Positions 28,974 to 37,566 of a stretch of 64,000 nucleotides of DNA are shown here, piece after piece. The stretch spans positions 1-64,000 of the forward strand of contig NZ_JAQBNR010000005.1 in assembly GCF_028288465.1 (NCBI RefSeq). Reading direction: 5' to 3'. The translations under genes were made by a program, and so were the position numbers. Numbering within the stretch: position 1 is the stretch's first letter; the number at the start of each line of letters is the position of its first letter. A model generated the notes under the pieces. That model did not search any database, had not been told where the DNA came from, and was given only the letters and a program-made list of their open reading frames with translations. Source of the stretch: Ferruginibacter sp. Its GTDB lineage: Bacteria; Bacteroidota; Bacteroidia; Chitinophagales; Chitinophagaceae.

Positions 28974-29120
28974 ATTCTGGTTCCAATACTGCCATTTGTT
29001 CCAGAGAAGATTTTTAAAGCCCGTTTTCAATCCGTATTTATTTCGTCGTGTAAATTGAAAACGCGAATTCTGTCATACTTAACATAACCCGTTTCGGCCC
29101 CAGGCCTGAACGGGTTTTTA
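28974..29120 (+). ncRNA. candidate structured small RNA upstream of recA
   Basis: About 145 nt with no ORF. It begins after a weak promoter (TATG-N19-TCTCTTTG ending 28969) and contains three hairpins: TTCTGG/CCAGAG (28975-29006), a perfect 10-bp stem CGTTTTCAAT/ATTGAAAACG (29022-29063), and the terminator at 29086-29119. I recognise no known family: there is no SRP GGAAG tetraloop region, no tmRNA or tRNA-like part, and a 6S-type extended stem is not evident. Confidence 0.45.
29086..29119 (+). terminator. strong hairpin terminator upstream of recA
   Basis: AACCCGTTT pairs with GAACGGGTT and an inner GGCC-CCA-GGCC continues the stem, giving about 13 pairs with one mismatch and a 3-nt loop. 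The stem runs into TTTTT. It is oriented so that only plus-strand transcription from the uvrD-recA gap is terminated, before recA. Confidence 0.75.
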
Positions 29121-29228
29121 GATCCATCCTCATACACCAAAAACGATTTTATACTGTTTCGCTAAATTAAAAAACTAATTTTTTTACTAAATATACTAAA
29201 TATATTAGTGTTAATAAAAGAAACCTAT

Positions 29229-29236
29229 TATCTTTG
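29229..29236 (+). promoter_or_regulatory. recA -7 box
   Basis: TATCTTTG matches TAnnTTTG 58 bp before the recA ATG. A clear -33 TTTG is not present at 19 bp. No LexA-like palindrome was recognised. Confidence 0.5.
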
Positions 29237-29294
29237 AAGTCTGGTATATTTTTATAAACGCAAAACAAGATACATCACTTAAAAAAACATCACA

Positions 29295-30305
29295 ATGAGC
29301 AACAACACGAACGTAGAAAAATTGAAAGCCCTTAAATTAACAATGGACAAAATCGATAAAGATTTTGGTAAAGGGTCGGTTATGATAATGGGAGATAAAC
29401 CCCATGTTGAGCAGGAAGTGATATCCACAGGATCGTTGGGACTGGATGTGGCATTGGGAATTGGTGGATTACCTAAGGGAAGAGTAATAGAAATTTATGG
29501 ACCGGAAAGTAGTGGTAAAACAACCATTGCAACGCATGTAATTGCAGAATCGCAGAAAAAAGGTGGCATGTGTGCATTTATAGATGCGGAACATGCATTT
29601 GATAGTGCTTATGCACAAAAGCTGGGCGTGGATATTGATAACCTGCTGATTTCTCAGCCGGATTACGGCGAACAGGCTTTGGAAATTGCAGACCGTTTGA
29701 TTTTATCCGGAGCGGTAGATGTGGTGGTGATTGATTCAGTAGCGGCACTGGTACCTAAAAGTGAGCTGGAAGGAGAAATGGGTGACAGCAAAATGGGTTT
29801 ACATGCAAGGTTAATGAGCCAGGCTTTACGTAAATTAACAGCAACTATTTCCAAAACAAACTGCTGTTGCATTTTTATCAACCAGCTGAGAGAAAAAATT
29901 GGTGTTATGTTTGGCAACCCTGAAGTTACAACGGGTGGTAACGCTTTAAAGTTTTATGCTTCTGTACGATTAGATATCCGTCGCATGGCGCAGATAAAAG
30001 ATGGTGATGAAGCCATTGGAAACCGTGTAAAAGTAAAAGTTGTAAAAAATAAAGTAGCACCTCCTTTCAGAACTGCTGAGTTTGATATTGTTTTCGGAGA
30101 AGGTATTTCTAAAACCGGTGAAATTATTGACATGGGTGTTGAGCTGGGCATTGTACAAAAAAGTGGTAGCTGGTTTAGTTACGATACCAATAAATTAGGA
30201 CAGGGAAGAGATTCAGTAAAACAATTGTTGAATGACAATCCTGAAATGGCGAAAGAAATAGAAACAAAAATCAGGGCTAAGATTGCAGAAATGCAGGCCA
30301 CTTAA
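29295..30305 (+). CDS. recA: recombinase RecA
   Basis: A 336-residue RecA. Walker A GPESSGKT lies at 69-76, followed by [25 protein letters not shown] (Walker B), the L1 region with [15 protein letters not shown], and L2 around [25 protein letters not shown]. It catalyses homologous strand exchange and, where LexA is present, co-protease activity. The length and the short C-terminal tail are normal for Bacteroidota. It is followed by a terminator whose T-tract runs into the stop codon of the convergent glycosyltransferase gene. Confidence 0.98.
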   Translation: MSNNTNVEKLKALKLTMDKIDKDFGKGSVMIMGDKPHVEQEVISTGSLGLDVALGIGGLPKGRVIEIYGPESSGKTTIATHVIAESQKKGGMCAFIDAEHAFDSAYAQKLGVDIDNLLISQPDYGEQALEIADRLILSGAVDVVVIDSVAALVPKSELEGEMGDSKMGLHARLMSQALRKLTATISKTNCCCIFINQLREKIGVMFGNPEVTTGGNALKFYASVRLDIRRMAQIKDGDEAIGNRVKVKVVKNKVAPPFRTAEFDIVFGEGISKTGEIIDMGVELGIVQKSGSWFSYDTNKLGQGRDSVKQLLNDNPEMAKEIETKIRAKIAEMQAT

Positions 30306-30333
30306 AAAGTTTTTTCCGGGTTAGTAAATATGT

Positions 30334-30360
30334 GCCATTCTTTTTAGAATGGCTTTTTTT
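30334..30360 (+). terminator. recA rho-independent terminator
   Basis: GCCATTCT-TTTT-AGAATGGC followed by TTTTTTT. A perfect 8-bp stem 29 bp after recA; the T-tract overlaps the last codon of the convergent gene at 30359. Confidence 0.92.
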
Positions 30361-31603
30361 ATTTTTCATGCCCGGGCACCTTCGCGCAATTTAAAATAGT
30401 CCAATCGCCTCTTTGATTTTTGTTACTACTGCTCACAATACTGCCAGAGCCGGTATAATGAAAAAAATAATCGACCGCAGGTATTATACTTTGAATCACA
30501 CCAATCACCTCTTTTGCAGAAATGTCATCCATATAAAAAACAATGGATTTTGCCCCATGTTTGATTATTAAGTCTTGTACTTGTTCGTGGTTGGCCAATA
30601 AAATATTTGAAGTATCAACCATTCCTACAACCTGCAAATTTGCTTTCGTTTTTTCCAGCGCCGTCTTTAGTTCTTCACAATGCGCCGGCAAGCCAAACAA
30701 TAACGCGGGTTTTAGATAATTTATATTTTTTATGCCGGTATTTTTGCCTGTTACAAAAATGCCGGTAAGCCTGGTACTGATTATCTTTAGTTCTTTTGCC
30801 AGGTTTATAAAAAACTTGTATGCAGTTTTCCTGATGCCTGTGTAATGCTTTCCAACAAAAACATTCATTGCATTGTAAAATAGCCGGACATACAGCGTTC
30901 CCTTTTTTGTACTTTCTCCTTTAAAATGTATAATCGTACTCTCGGAAAAATAATAATTGTTATAACCTGCTTTTATTATGCGATAACTTAAATCTATATC
31001 TTCCCCGTACATAAAAAAAGTTTCATCAAAGCCTTGCATTGAATTGATTATTTTTCTTTCTGTCATCATAAAAGCGCCTGATAATATTGGCGCAAGTTGA
31101 TTAACATCGTTTGGTGCGTGACCAAGATAATAATGGGCAAAAGTGCGGGAACGGGGAAAGAGAGCGGCCAAACCACTTAATTTAAAAAAGGATGTTGAAA
31201 TGGAAGGAACGCCCCGCTTACTTTCTCTTAAAAACTCGCCTTTGCCATCAATCATCCTTATACCCAGGGCTCCAATATTTTTTTGCGACCGATAAAATGC
31301 CAGGCATTTTTCAAGACAATCTTCCGGCATAATGGTATCAGGATTTAAAAACAAAACGTAATCGCCAGAGGCTTTCTGCAGTGCGGCATTGTTTGCTTTG
31401 GCAAAGCCTGTATTTTTTCGGTTCCAGATAAAGTGAATGTTGGCAAATTGTTTGATCAAATATTCATAGCTGCCATCTGATGAATGATTGTCAACTACAA
31501 TGATTTCGGCTTTAATGTTTTTACAGGCTTTTATAACACTATACAAACATTGTTCTGTAAAATACTTGACGTTGTAATTAACTATGATAACAGATAGTTG
31601 CAA
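30359..31603 (-). CDS. family 2 glycosyltransferase with extra C-terminal Rossmann-like domain
   Basis: A 414-residue protein. Residues about 1-250 are a GT2 (GT-A) domain: LSVIIVNYNVKYF, IIVVDNHSSDGSYE, FLNPDTIMPED and MYGEDIDLSYRI. It resembles rhamnosyltransferases and cell-surface polysaccharide GTs. A predicted amphipathic segment (about 245-275) is followed by about 130 residues (KPALLFGLPAHCEELKTALE, LQVVGMVDTSN, KSIVFYMDD). This tail looks like a nucleotide-binding Rossmann-like domain similar to those in polyprenyl-phosphate sugar transferases. The start is TTG: there is a stop codon upstream with no ATG between. The acceptor is unknown. Confidence 0.85.
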   Translation of the reverse strand: MQLSVIIVNYNVKYFTEQCLYSVIKACKNIKAEIIVVDNHSSDGSYEYLIKQFANIHFIWNRKNTGFAKANNAALQKASGDYVLFLNPDTIMPEDCLEKCLAFYRSQKNIGALGIRMIDGKGEFLRESKRGVPSISTSFFKLSGLAALFPRSRTFAHYYLGHAPNDVNQLAPILSGAFMMTERKIINSMQGFDETFFMYGEDIDLSYRIIKAGYNNYYFSESTIIHFKGESTKKGTLYVRLFYNAMNVFVGKHYTGIRKTAYKFFINLAKELKIISTRLTGIFVTGKNTGIKNINYLKPALLFGLPAHCEELKTALEKTKANLQVVGMVDTSNILLANHEQVQDLIIKHGAKSIVFYMDDISAKEVIGVIQSIIPAVDYFFHYTGSGSIVSSSNKNQRGDWTILNCAKVPGHEK

Positions 31604-31799
31604 AAAATTTCTTTTAAGTGTACGAAATACGATTTTTTATGGCAGTATTCAAAATTGTTCCTTTTATTTATCATATAGCATGATCGCCTTTCAAAAATAG
31701 CATTGCTCTAATCAAAACATTGAATTGCCGAATTACAACTCTGTTATTCGCATAATATTCCATTTATGATAAGATCTAATCCATCTTTATCTTTGCTGC
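31604..31799. other. divergent intergenic region
   Basis: AT-rich spacer between the glycosyltransferase and the inositol-monophosphatase-like gene. The only clear element is the TATG-N19-TATCTTTG promoter at 31765-31795. Confidence 0.5.
31765..31795 (+). promoter_or_regulatory. promoter directly before the inositol monophosphatase-like ATG
   Basis: TATG (31765-31768), a 19-bp spacer and TATCTTTG (31788-31795), then CTGC and the ATG at 31800. The geometry predicts a leaderless message, as at uvrD and mnmG. Confidence 0.65.
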
Positions 31800-32576
31800 A
31801 TGATAAAAAATACTTTACTAAAAGCAACGGAAGCGGGTGCAAAAGAGCTGGTCCGTTTTTTCAACGGCGATTTTAAAATAACCAACAAAGAAGGTATTAA
31901 TAACCCGGTAACAGAAGCAGATCATGCATCTGAAAAAGCCATTTTTGAAGTCATTAAAAATGATTTCCCTGATCATTTTATTTTAAGCGAGGAAGCCGGC
32001 GAAATTATTATGGACAGCAGCTATAAATGGATTATTGATCCCATTGATGGTACCATCAATTTTGCAAATGGTATTCCTATTTGTTGTGTGAGTATAGGAT
32101 TGGAGCACAATGGAAAGATAATAATGGGTGCAGTTTATAATCCTTTGATGAACGAATTTTTTATTGCCGAAAAAGGTGCCGGCGCAACATTAAATGATAA
32201 AAAAATTACTGTCAGCAATAAAACAGCGGTGGTAAACAGTTGCCTTGTTACCGGCTTTCCATATACATATCTTGATGCCCCCAACGGACCGTTACAGGTA
32301 TTCGAAAAATTAATACGTAAAGGTGTTCCTGTGAGGCGTCTTGGAAGCGCTGCCATCGACTTGTGCTGGGTTGCCTGTGGACGTTTTGATGGATTTTATG
32401 AACATAAGTTACAAGCCTGGGACAGCTCTGCCGGCTTTTTAATGGTAGAGGAAGCGGGAGGAAAAATAACTGATTTTGCAGGTGAGTATTTTTCTGTTTA
32501 TCAGCCGCACATATTGGCAACCAACGGCAAAATACATAACGAATTACTGGGGATTATCAACGGCCAGGGTTTGTAA
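31800..32576 (+). CDS. inositol monophosphatase family protein (SuhB-like)
   Basis: A 258-residue Mg2+-dependent phosphatase fold. Metal-binding motifs are visible: LSEEAGE near 67-73, WIIDPIDGTINFANGIP near 81-97 and the C-terminal QAWDSSAGFLMVEEAGG near 209-225. The family includes inositol-1-phosphatase, 3'-phosphoadenosine 5'-phosphate phosphatase (CysQ) and fructose-1,6-bisphosphatase types; SuhB-like inositol monophosphatase is the best fit by length and motif spacing. It is a single gene, convergent with kdsB. Confidence 0.9.
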   Translation: MIKNTLLKATEAGAKELVRFFNGDFKITNKEGINNPVTEADHASEKAIFEVIKNDFPDHFILSEEAGEIIMDSSYKWIIDPIDGTINFANGIPICCVSIGLEHNGKIIMGAVYNPLMNEFFIAEKGAGATLNDKKITVSNKTAVVNSCLVTGFPYTYLDAPNGPLQVFEKLIRKGVPVRRLGSAAIDLCWVACGRFDGFYEHKLQAWDSSAGFLMVEEAGGKITDFAGEYFSVYQPHILATNGKIHNELLGIINGQGL

Positions 32577-32696
32577 CATGCCCGGTTTTTTTGGTAGCGT
32601 GTTTCAATATTCTAAAAAAATTATTATTAACAGGCATGAGTTGGAGAGTTTTAATTACTTGTTACAACTTTACTGACTAAATAAAACTTCAATATA

Positions 32697-33425
32697 CTAT
32701 TTCAATAACTCAGCAGCTCTCAACAAATCTTCCGGTGTATCAATCTCAATACCCATGTATTGTGTAACGATCATCTTTAATGGAACGCCATATTCAAGAT
32801 AGCGAAGACATTCAATTTTTTCCGCAGCTTCCAGTGGTGTAACCGGCCAGCTGGTAAAATTCATAAGCGCTTGTTTGCGGAAGGCATATACGCCAATGTG
32901 CTCGTAATAAACTGGATTAACCTGCTGATCGCGGTGATAAGGGATTGCGCTGCGGCTAAACATCAAGGCATTCATGTTTCTATCCACCGCCACTTTTACG
33001 TAATTGGGGTCGGCAATAAACTGCGGTTCTTTTAATACTTGCATTAATGAAGCAACCTGAACTTTTTCACCGCCCATTCCATTAAATACATCGAGCAATT
33101 TTTGCAACGGCTCCCTTTGTACAAAAGGTTCGTCACCCTGCACATTCACTATAATCTCAACATCCATATGTGCCACAGCTTCCGCTATTCTGTCGCTACC
33201 ACTTTCGTGTTCCCGGACGCTCATTTTGGCTTTTCCTCCATTACTCGCAATCTCTTTATAAATAATATCACTATCTGTAACCACTACTACTTCGTCAAAT
33301 AAACCGGTGGCTACTGTATTGTCGTAGGTGTGCCTGATAACTGTTTTTCCTCCCAGTAACTGCATCAGTTTGGCAGGAAAACGGGAGGCCGCATACCGGG
33401 CCGGTATCATTGCTATTTTCATCAT
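32697..33425 (-). CDS. kdsB: 3-deoxy-manno-octulosonate cytidylyltransferase
   Basis: A 242-residue enzyme that activates Kdo as CMP-Kdo for lipid A core synthesis. The start has the signature MIPARYAASRFPAKLMQLLGGK, followed by VVTDSD, SGSDRIAEA, VNVQGDEPFV and the C-terminal GIEIDTPEDLLRA. Length and motifs are canonical. KdsD (19118-20083) makes its precursor. A KdnB-like 8-oxidase (37567-38640) suggests the cell may also make an 8-amino derivative. The ATG at 33425 immediately overlaps an in-frame second Met at codon 2. Confidence 0.95.
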   Translation of the reverse strand: MMKIAMIPARYAASRFPAKLMQLLGGKTVIRHTYDNTVATGLFDEVVVVTDSDIIYKEIASNGGKAKMSVREHESGSDRIAEAVAHMDVEIIVNVQGDEPFVQREPLQKLLDVFNGMGGEKVQVASLMQVLKEPQFIADPNYVKVAVDRNMNALMFSRSAIPYHRDQQVNPVYYEHIGVYAFRKQALMNFTSWPVTPLEAAEKIECLRYLEYGVPLKMIVTQYMGIEIDTPEDLLRAAELLK

Positions 33426-33495
33426 CAGTAAAATTTAACAGCGATAAAGTTAAAGGTAAAAATTTGGCACATTGTCAAAAACAACATTCATTTGC

Positions 33496-33503
33496 TATAT
33501 TTG
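33496..33503 (+). promoter_or_regulatory. -7 box upstream of the ATP-grasp triad
   Basis: TATATTTG matches TAnnTTTG, with ATTG at 33471-33474 as a possible -33 element (21-bp spacing). It lies 53 bp before the first gene of the three-gene cluster. Confidence 0.5.
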
Positions 33504-33556
33504 AGTATAATCGGTTTTGTGATTTGCATGCCAGCTAATCTCTAAAACGATTTATT

Positions 33557-35005
33557 ATGCACACAAGCGAGTTACTGCAGTCTTATTTAGTAGATGCCAA
33601 CACCTGGGACGAGATGTACGCCAATGCATCTGTAAGGGAACAATACAAAAAGGCGGTTGAGTTTATGCAGCAACTTTCGGTTGATGAACTCAATAAAAAA
33701 GAAGAATTGGCGAAACGCCTGTTCATGAGCCAGGGCATCACCTTTACCGTTTACAGCAGCGGTGAGGGCATCGAAAAGATATTTCCCTTCGATATTATTC
33801 CACGGATTATCACAGCGTCAGAATGGGACTTCATTGAAAAGGGCATTAAGCAACGGCTTCGGGCGCTCAATCTTTTCTTAAAAGATATTTACAGCAGCCA
33901 GTTCATTATTAAAGACGGTGTAATGCCGGCGGAAATGATTTACAGCTGCCCGCATTACCTGCGGGAAATGCATAATTTTCCTGTGCCGTACGATATCTAT
34001 ATTCATATTTCCGGAATTGATTTAATACGTAATAATGATGGCTCATTTTACATTCTGGAAGATAACCTGCGTACACCAAGTGGTGTAAGTTATATGCTGG
34101 AAAACAGGGAAATTACCAAGCGTATTTTTCCAGATTTGCTGCCTAATAATAATGTACGCAGTGTAACAGAATACCCTACTATACTGCATAGAAACCTGGT
34201 ATCTCTTTCGCCAAGGCAGACAAAAAATCCTACAGTAGTTTTACTTACGCCGGGCATTTATAACTCTGCGTATTTTGAACATACCACCCTCGCAAGACTA
34301 ATGGGCGTTGAGTTGGTAGAAGGAAGTGACCTGGTGGTTGACAATCACAAAGTGTACATGAAAACAACTTCAGGGCTGCAGAAAGTAGATGTAATTTACC
34401 GGAGGGTAGATGATGACTTTTTGGACCCATTGGTTTTTGATGCCAACAGCAGACTGGGTGTTGCTGGTATAATGAGCGCCTACCGAAAAGGCAATGTGGC
34501 TATTGTAAATGCGGTGGGTAATGGCGTAGCAGATGATAAAGCCATTTACACCTTCGTTCCGGCAATGATACGATACTACCTAAACGAAGAACCTATTTTA
34601 AAGAATGTGCCAACCTATCATTTGGGTAAAGATGAAGAACGGGAACATGTGTTTAAAAATATTACCGAAATGGTGATTAAAAAAACCAACGAAAGTGGTG
34701 GATACGGCATGCTGATGGGCAGTGCAGCAACGGAAGAAGAGATTACTAAATACAAGGCCGAAGTGTTACTGGATCCAAGGCAATTTATTGCACAGCCTAT
34801 CATTAGTTTATCTTCTGCGCCGTGTTACATGGACGGCAAATTAACACCTCGCAGGATTGACCTGAGACCATATGCATTATGCGGACCGGGCGGAATTGAA
34901 ATTGTGCCGGGCGGTTTAACAAGGGTGGCCTTAAAAGAAGGCTCGCTTGTTGTTAACTCGTCGCAGGGTGGTGGCAGTAAGGATACCTGGGTATTAGCTG
35001 AGTAA
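33557..35005 (+). CDS. circularly permuted ATP-grasp protein (DUF404/DUF407 type)
   Basis: A 482-residue protein of the circularly permuted type 2 ATP-grasp family. Diagnostic features are YDIYIHISGIDLIRNNDGSFYILEDNLRTPSG near 145-177, VVLLTPGIYNSAYFEHTTLA near 223-242, KVDVIYRRVDDDFLDPL near 276-292 and KTNESGGYGM near 375-384. ATP-grasp enzymes join a carboxylate to an amine, so this should form an amide or peptide-like bond. It starts a fixed cluster with the alpha-E protein and a transglutaminase-like protease. That cluster has been proposed by comparative genomics to make or attach a small peptide; no substrate is known. Confidence 0.9.
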   Translation: MHTSELLQSYLVDANTWDEMYANASVREQYKKAVEFMQQLSVDELNKKEELAKRLFMSQGITFTVYSSGEGIEKIFPFDIIPRIITASEWDFIEKGIKQRLRALNLFLKDIYSSQFIIKDGVMPAEMIYSCPHYLREMHNFPVPYDIYIHISGIDLIRNNDGSFYILEDNLRTPSGVSYMLENREITKRIFPDLLPNNNVRSVTEYPTILHRNLVSLSPRQTKNPTVVLLTPGIYNSAYFEHTTLARLMGVELVEGSDLVVDNHKVYMKTTSGLQKVDVIYRRVDDDFLDPLVFDANSRLGVAGIMSAYRKGNVAIVNAVGNGVADDKAIYTFVPAMIRYYLNEEPILKNVPTYHLGKDEEREHVFKNITEMVIKKTNESGGYGMLMGSAATEEEITKYKAEVLLDPRQFIAQPIISLSSAPCYMDGKLTPRRIDLRPYALCGPGGIEIVPGGLTRVALKEGSLVVNSSQGGGSKDTWVLAE

Positions 35006-35149
35006 GGTGTTAAACCTATACTGTTGATAAAGTAAAGCATTCTCAACTATTTGTCTGATAATATCATTGAAAAATAATTATTCACCTTATTAAAAAAAGA
35101 TTCCTGTCATAACCTTTTTGGGAAAGATCGGAGGCTTTGTTTTTTATTT

Positions 35150-36085
35150 ATGCTTAGTAGAGTTGCAGATAGTTTATACTGGATGAGCCGTTATATGGAA
35201 AGAACGGATGGCATTCTGCGGATGCTGAAAATCAACTATGCATCTTCGCAGGATGATGTACAAGCCTTCAGCTGGAAACCGGTGCTGAAAATTTTTACAT
35301 TTTTAAACGATGAAGAAGCTTCAGCTTTAGCGCACAATACAAGAGGCGTGTTACAATACATGGTAATTGATAAGGATAACCCCAACTCTGTGTTGAACAT
35401 GGTTACACTGGCGAGAGAAAATGGACGTAGTGTTCAGGATCATATCACCAAGGAAATGTGGCAATGCCTGAACGATTTTTATCATACCGTGCGGCAGGAA
35501 AAACTTGCGGAATGGTTACTAAAAGATGACCCGATCACTATCCTGGATATGCTGATAAAACACGGGGTTTTATATTTTGGCACAACAGATATTACAATGG
35601 CCAGGGGAGAAGGTAATTCGTTTATCAATATCGGTAAGTATATTGAAAGAGCCATTCAGTCTGCAGATATCCTGGATGTAAAGTTCAGCGACAGCAACTA
35701 TGATATGGACGAGGCGAAGGATACAACTTACTGGAAATATTTATTATTATCCATCTCCGGTTATGAGTTGTATTTAAAAACTTACCGCGGTGGCTTTGAG
35801 GCCCGCAACGTGGTTGGGCAGGTAATTTTAAATGATCACTTTCCCAGGTCAGTCATTTATTCCGTCAACAGGTTGCACAGGTACTTCGAGCGTTTAAAAA
35901 ATGAACGCAACGTAAACGATTTTAACCAGGTGGATTTTATGATTGGAAAGCTGAAAAGTAAAGTGAAGTTTTCTACCCCTGAAACCATTTTCCAGGAAGG
36001 CTTGCACCAATTTTTAACTGAAACAAAAAATGATCTCTATGTGATTGGTAAAACACTGAGTCAAAACTATTTTTCTTATACATAG
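35150..36085 (+). CDS. alpha-E domain protein (DUF403)
   Basis: A 311-residue helical protein. The start MLSRVADSLYWMSRYMERTD is the diagnostic alpha-E opening, and the C-terminus has RNVVGQVILNDHFPRSVIYSV, also typical. It contains no transmembrane segment and no catalytic motif that I can name. Its genes nearly always accompany permuted ATP-grasp and transglutaminase genes, so it is probably a structural or carrier partner. It follows the ATP-grasp gene by 144 bp and precedes the transglutaminase by 55 bp on the same strand. Confidence 0.9.
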   Translation: MLSRVADSLYWMSRYMERTDGILRMLKINYASSQDDVQAFSWKPVLKIFTFLNDEEASALAHNTRGVLQYMVIDKDNPNSVLNMVTLARENGRSVQDHITKEMWQCLNDFYHTVRQEKLAEWLLKDDPITILDMLIKHGVLYFGTTDITMARGEGNSFINIGKYIERAIQSADILDVKFSDSNYDMDEAKDTTYWKYLLLSISGYELYLKTYRGGFEARNVVGQVILNDHFPRSVIYSVNRLHRYFERLKNERNVNDFNQVDFMIGKLKSKVKFSTPETIFQEGLHQFLTETKNDLYVIGKTLSQNYFSYT

Positions 36086-36140
36086 CAACTTACCAGCAAA
36101 CACCGTTTTACCAGCACTAAATTTAAAGCACATAACAATT

Positions 36141-37106
36141 ATGCCAAGATTTATTATACATCATGTAACCAGATATACTTATGAAGAACCTGTGAGAGAC
36201 AGCGCCAATCAGATTATGTTGTTTCCGGTTAAAGACGAGAATCAGGAAGTACAGAGCCAGCGACTGGTTATTACAGGAGAACCTTTTGTAGAAGTATTCA
36301 AAGATTATTATGGAAACGAAGCCGGCACGTTTATGACGCTTGAACCACACACGGAATTGAAAATTGATTCTACTATTGCTGTTGTAACAAAATTCAGGAT
36401 ATTTCCTGCAGATGATATTGCAATTGAAGAACAATGGAATCATTTATACCAGATAAGATATGTTGTGCCTTTTATTGATTTCTTAAAACAGGAAAATTTT
36501 GTTGCACTGGGTGAAGTAAAAAAAATTGCCGATGCTGGTTTTTATAAATCGGTCTCTGTGTACGTAGCCGTACAGCAGTTGAATACTTATGTGTATCAGA
36601 ATTTCAAATACATCAAAGGAATTACAGGAGTTGAAACTACGCTGGATGAAATATGGAAATTAAGGGCCGGCGTTTGCCAGGACTTTGCACATATGCTATT
36701 GGTAATGTTGCGCCTGCTGGGCATCCCCGCCAGGTATGTAAGCGGCTATGTTTGTCCGCATGATAATGATCTTCGCGGCGAAGGGGCAACACATGCCTGG
36801 GTAGAAGCTTATATCCCTTTTTACGGATGGCTTGGCCTTGATCCTACCAACAATTGTATTGTAAATGATCGGCACGTACGCCTTGCGATCGGACGAAACT
36901 TTAGCGATTGCTCCCCAGTTAAAGGCACTTATAAAGGTACCGCCCAGCAAAGCCTGGAAGTTGGTGTTTCCGTTGCAGAAGATGGCCTGGTAACCAAAGA
37001 GATCTCGGCTGTTTTAACACCACAGGTTGTAACGGTAAAACTAAATGAAGATGGTACTATCAATAATTCGTACCGGAAATATATGGAAATGCAGCAGCAG
37101 CAGTAG
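36141..37106 (+). CDS. transglutaminase-like cysteine protease/amidase
   Basis: A 321-residue protein with an N-terminal beta-rich domain (HHVTRYTYEEPVRDSANQIM), the usual bacterial transglutaminase N-region. A core with a full catalytic triad follows: Cys179 (AGVCQDFAH), His218 (GATHAWVEAY) and Asp234 (GLDPTNN). Proteins of this type in the ATP-grasp/alpha-E cluster are thought to cleave or form amide bonds in the cluster's product. There is no signal peptide, so it should act in the cytoplasm. It is the last gene of the triad and converges on a DUF2007 gene 7 bp away. Confidence 0.9.
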   Translation: MPRFIIHHVTRYTYEEPVRDSANQIMLFPVKDENQEVQSQRLVITGEPFVEVFKDYYGNEAGTFMTLEPHTELKIDSTIAVVTKFRIFPADDIAIEEQWNHLYQIRYVVPFIDFLKQENFVALGEVKKIADAGFYKSVSVYVAVQQLNTYVYQNFKYIKGITGVETTLDEIWKLRAGVCQDFAHMLLVMLRLLGIPARYVSGYVCPHDNDLRGEGATHAWVEAYIPFYGWLGLDPTNNCIVNDRHVRLAIGRNFSDCSPVKGTYKGTAQQSLEVGVSVAEDGLVTKEISAVLTPQVVTVKLNEDGTINNSYRKYMEMQQQQ

Positions 37107-37113
37107 GAAAGGT

Positions 37114-37536
37114 CTATTTTTCCATCAAATCTGTATCAAAGCCCGGCAAGCGCTCGCTCTCATAACCACAATTACCACATTGATACACATAGTCCGGAGC
37201 AACTGCGTAACTGCCAAAAATCGTTGTAACAACCGCAGTTAAAAAATTGGTTACGCCAGGTTTGGCAACATAACTAAACTGGTGGGCGCCGCACCGGGGG
37301 CAGGTTGCCGCGTTAAGATATTCCTCATCGTAACCTTTTAAAATTGCTTTTACGGCATCTACCTGATCGCTTTTGACAACCAGCTTTATACCACCAATGG
37401 CATTGGTTAAAATGGGGTCCATGGTAACCGTTGTTTCATCTTTTAAATAACATTCAATGCCCTCAGCCTGTAAACGACCCAGGATAATATTCGCCAAAAA
37501 ATAGCTGTCGAATGTTTTTACGGTTACTAAATCCAT
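37114..37536 (-). CDS. DUF2007-type protein with zinc ribbon
   Basis: A 140-residue protein. The N-terminal half (VTVKTFDSYFLANIILGRLQ, LVVKSDQVDAVKAIL) fits the DUF2007 (putative signal-transducing) fold. Four cysteines in two pairs (CPRCGAH near 99-105 and CGNCGYE near 127-133) make a probable zinc ribbon. The stretch between the pairs is hydrophobic (TNFLTAVVTTIFGSYAV). The function of this family is unknown; it is common in Bacteroidota. It shares direction with the KdnB-like gene upstream (30 bp gap). Confidence 0.8.
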   Translation of the reverse strand: MDLVTVKTFDSYFLANIILGRLQAEGIECYLKDETTVTMDPILTNAIGGIKLVVKSDQVDAVKAILKGYDEEYLNAATCPRCGAHQFSYVAKPGVTNFLTAVVTTIFGSYAVAPDYVYQCGNCGYESERLPGFDTDLMEK

Positions 37537-37566
37537 CTTGTAAAATTGTGCTTTATTGACGCCTGC

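Larger units (their letters stand above)
28714..29294. other. 580-bp gap between uvrD and recA
   Basis: It holds the uvrD promoter, a candidate small RNA with hairpins and a terminator (28974-29120), and the recA promoter box at 29229-29236. The remainder (28750-28960, 29120-29225) is AT-rich with nothing recognised. Confidence 0.5.

Noticed and set aside
35006..35149. A break in the ATP-grasp to alpha-E operon
   Set aside because: The 144-bp gap has no clear terminator or promoter, so co-transcription remains the simpler reading.
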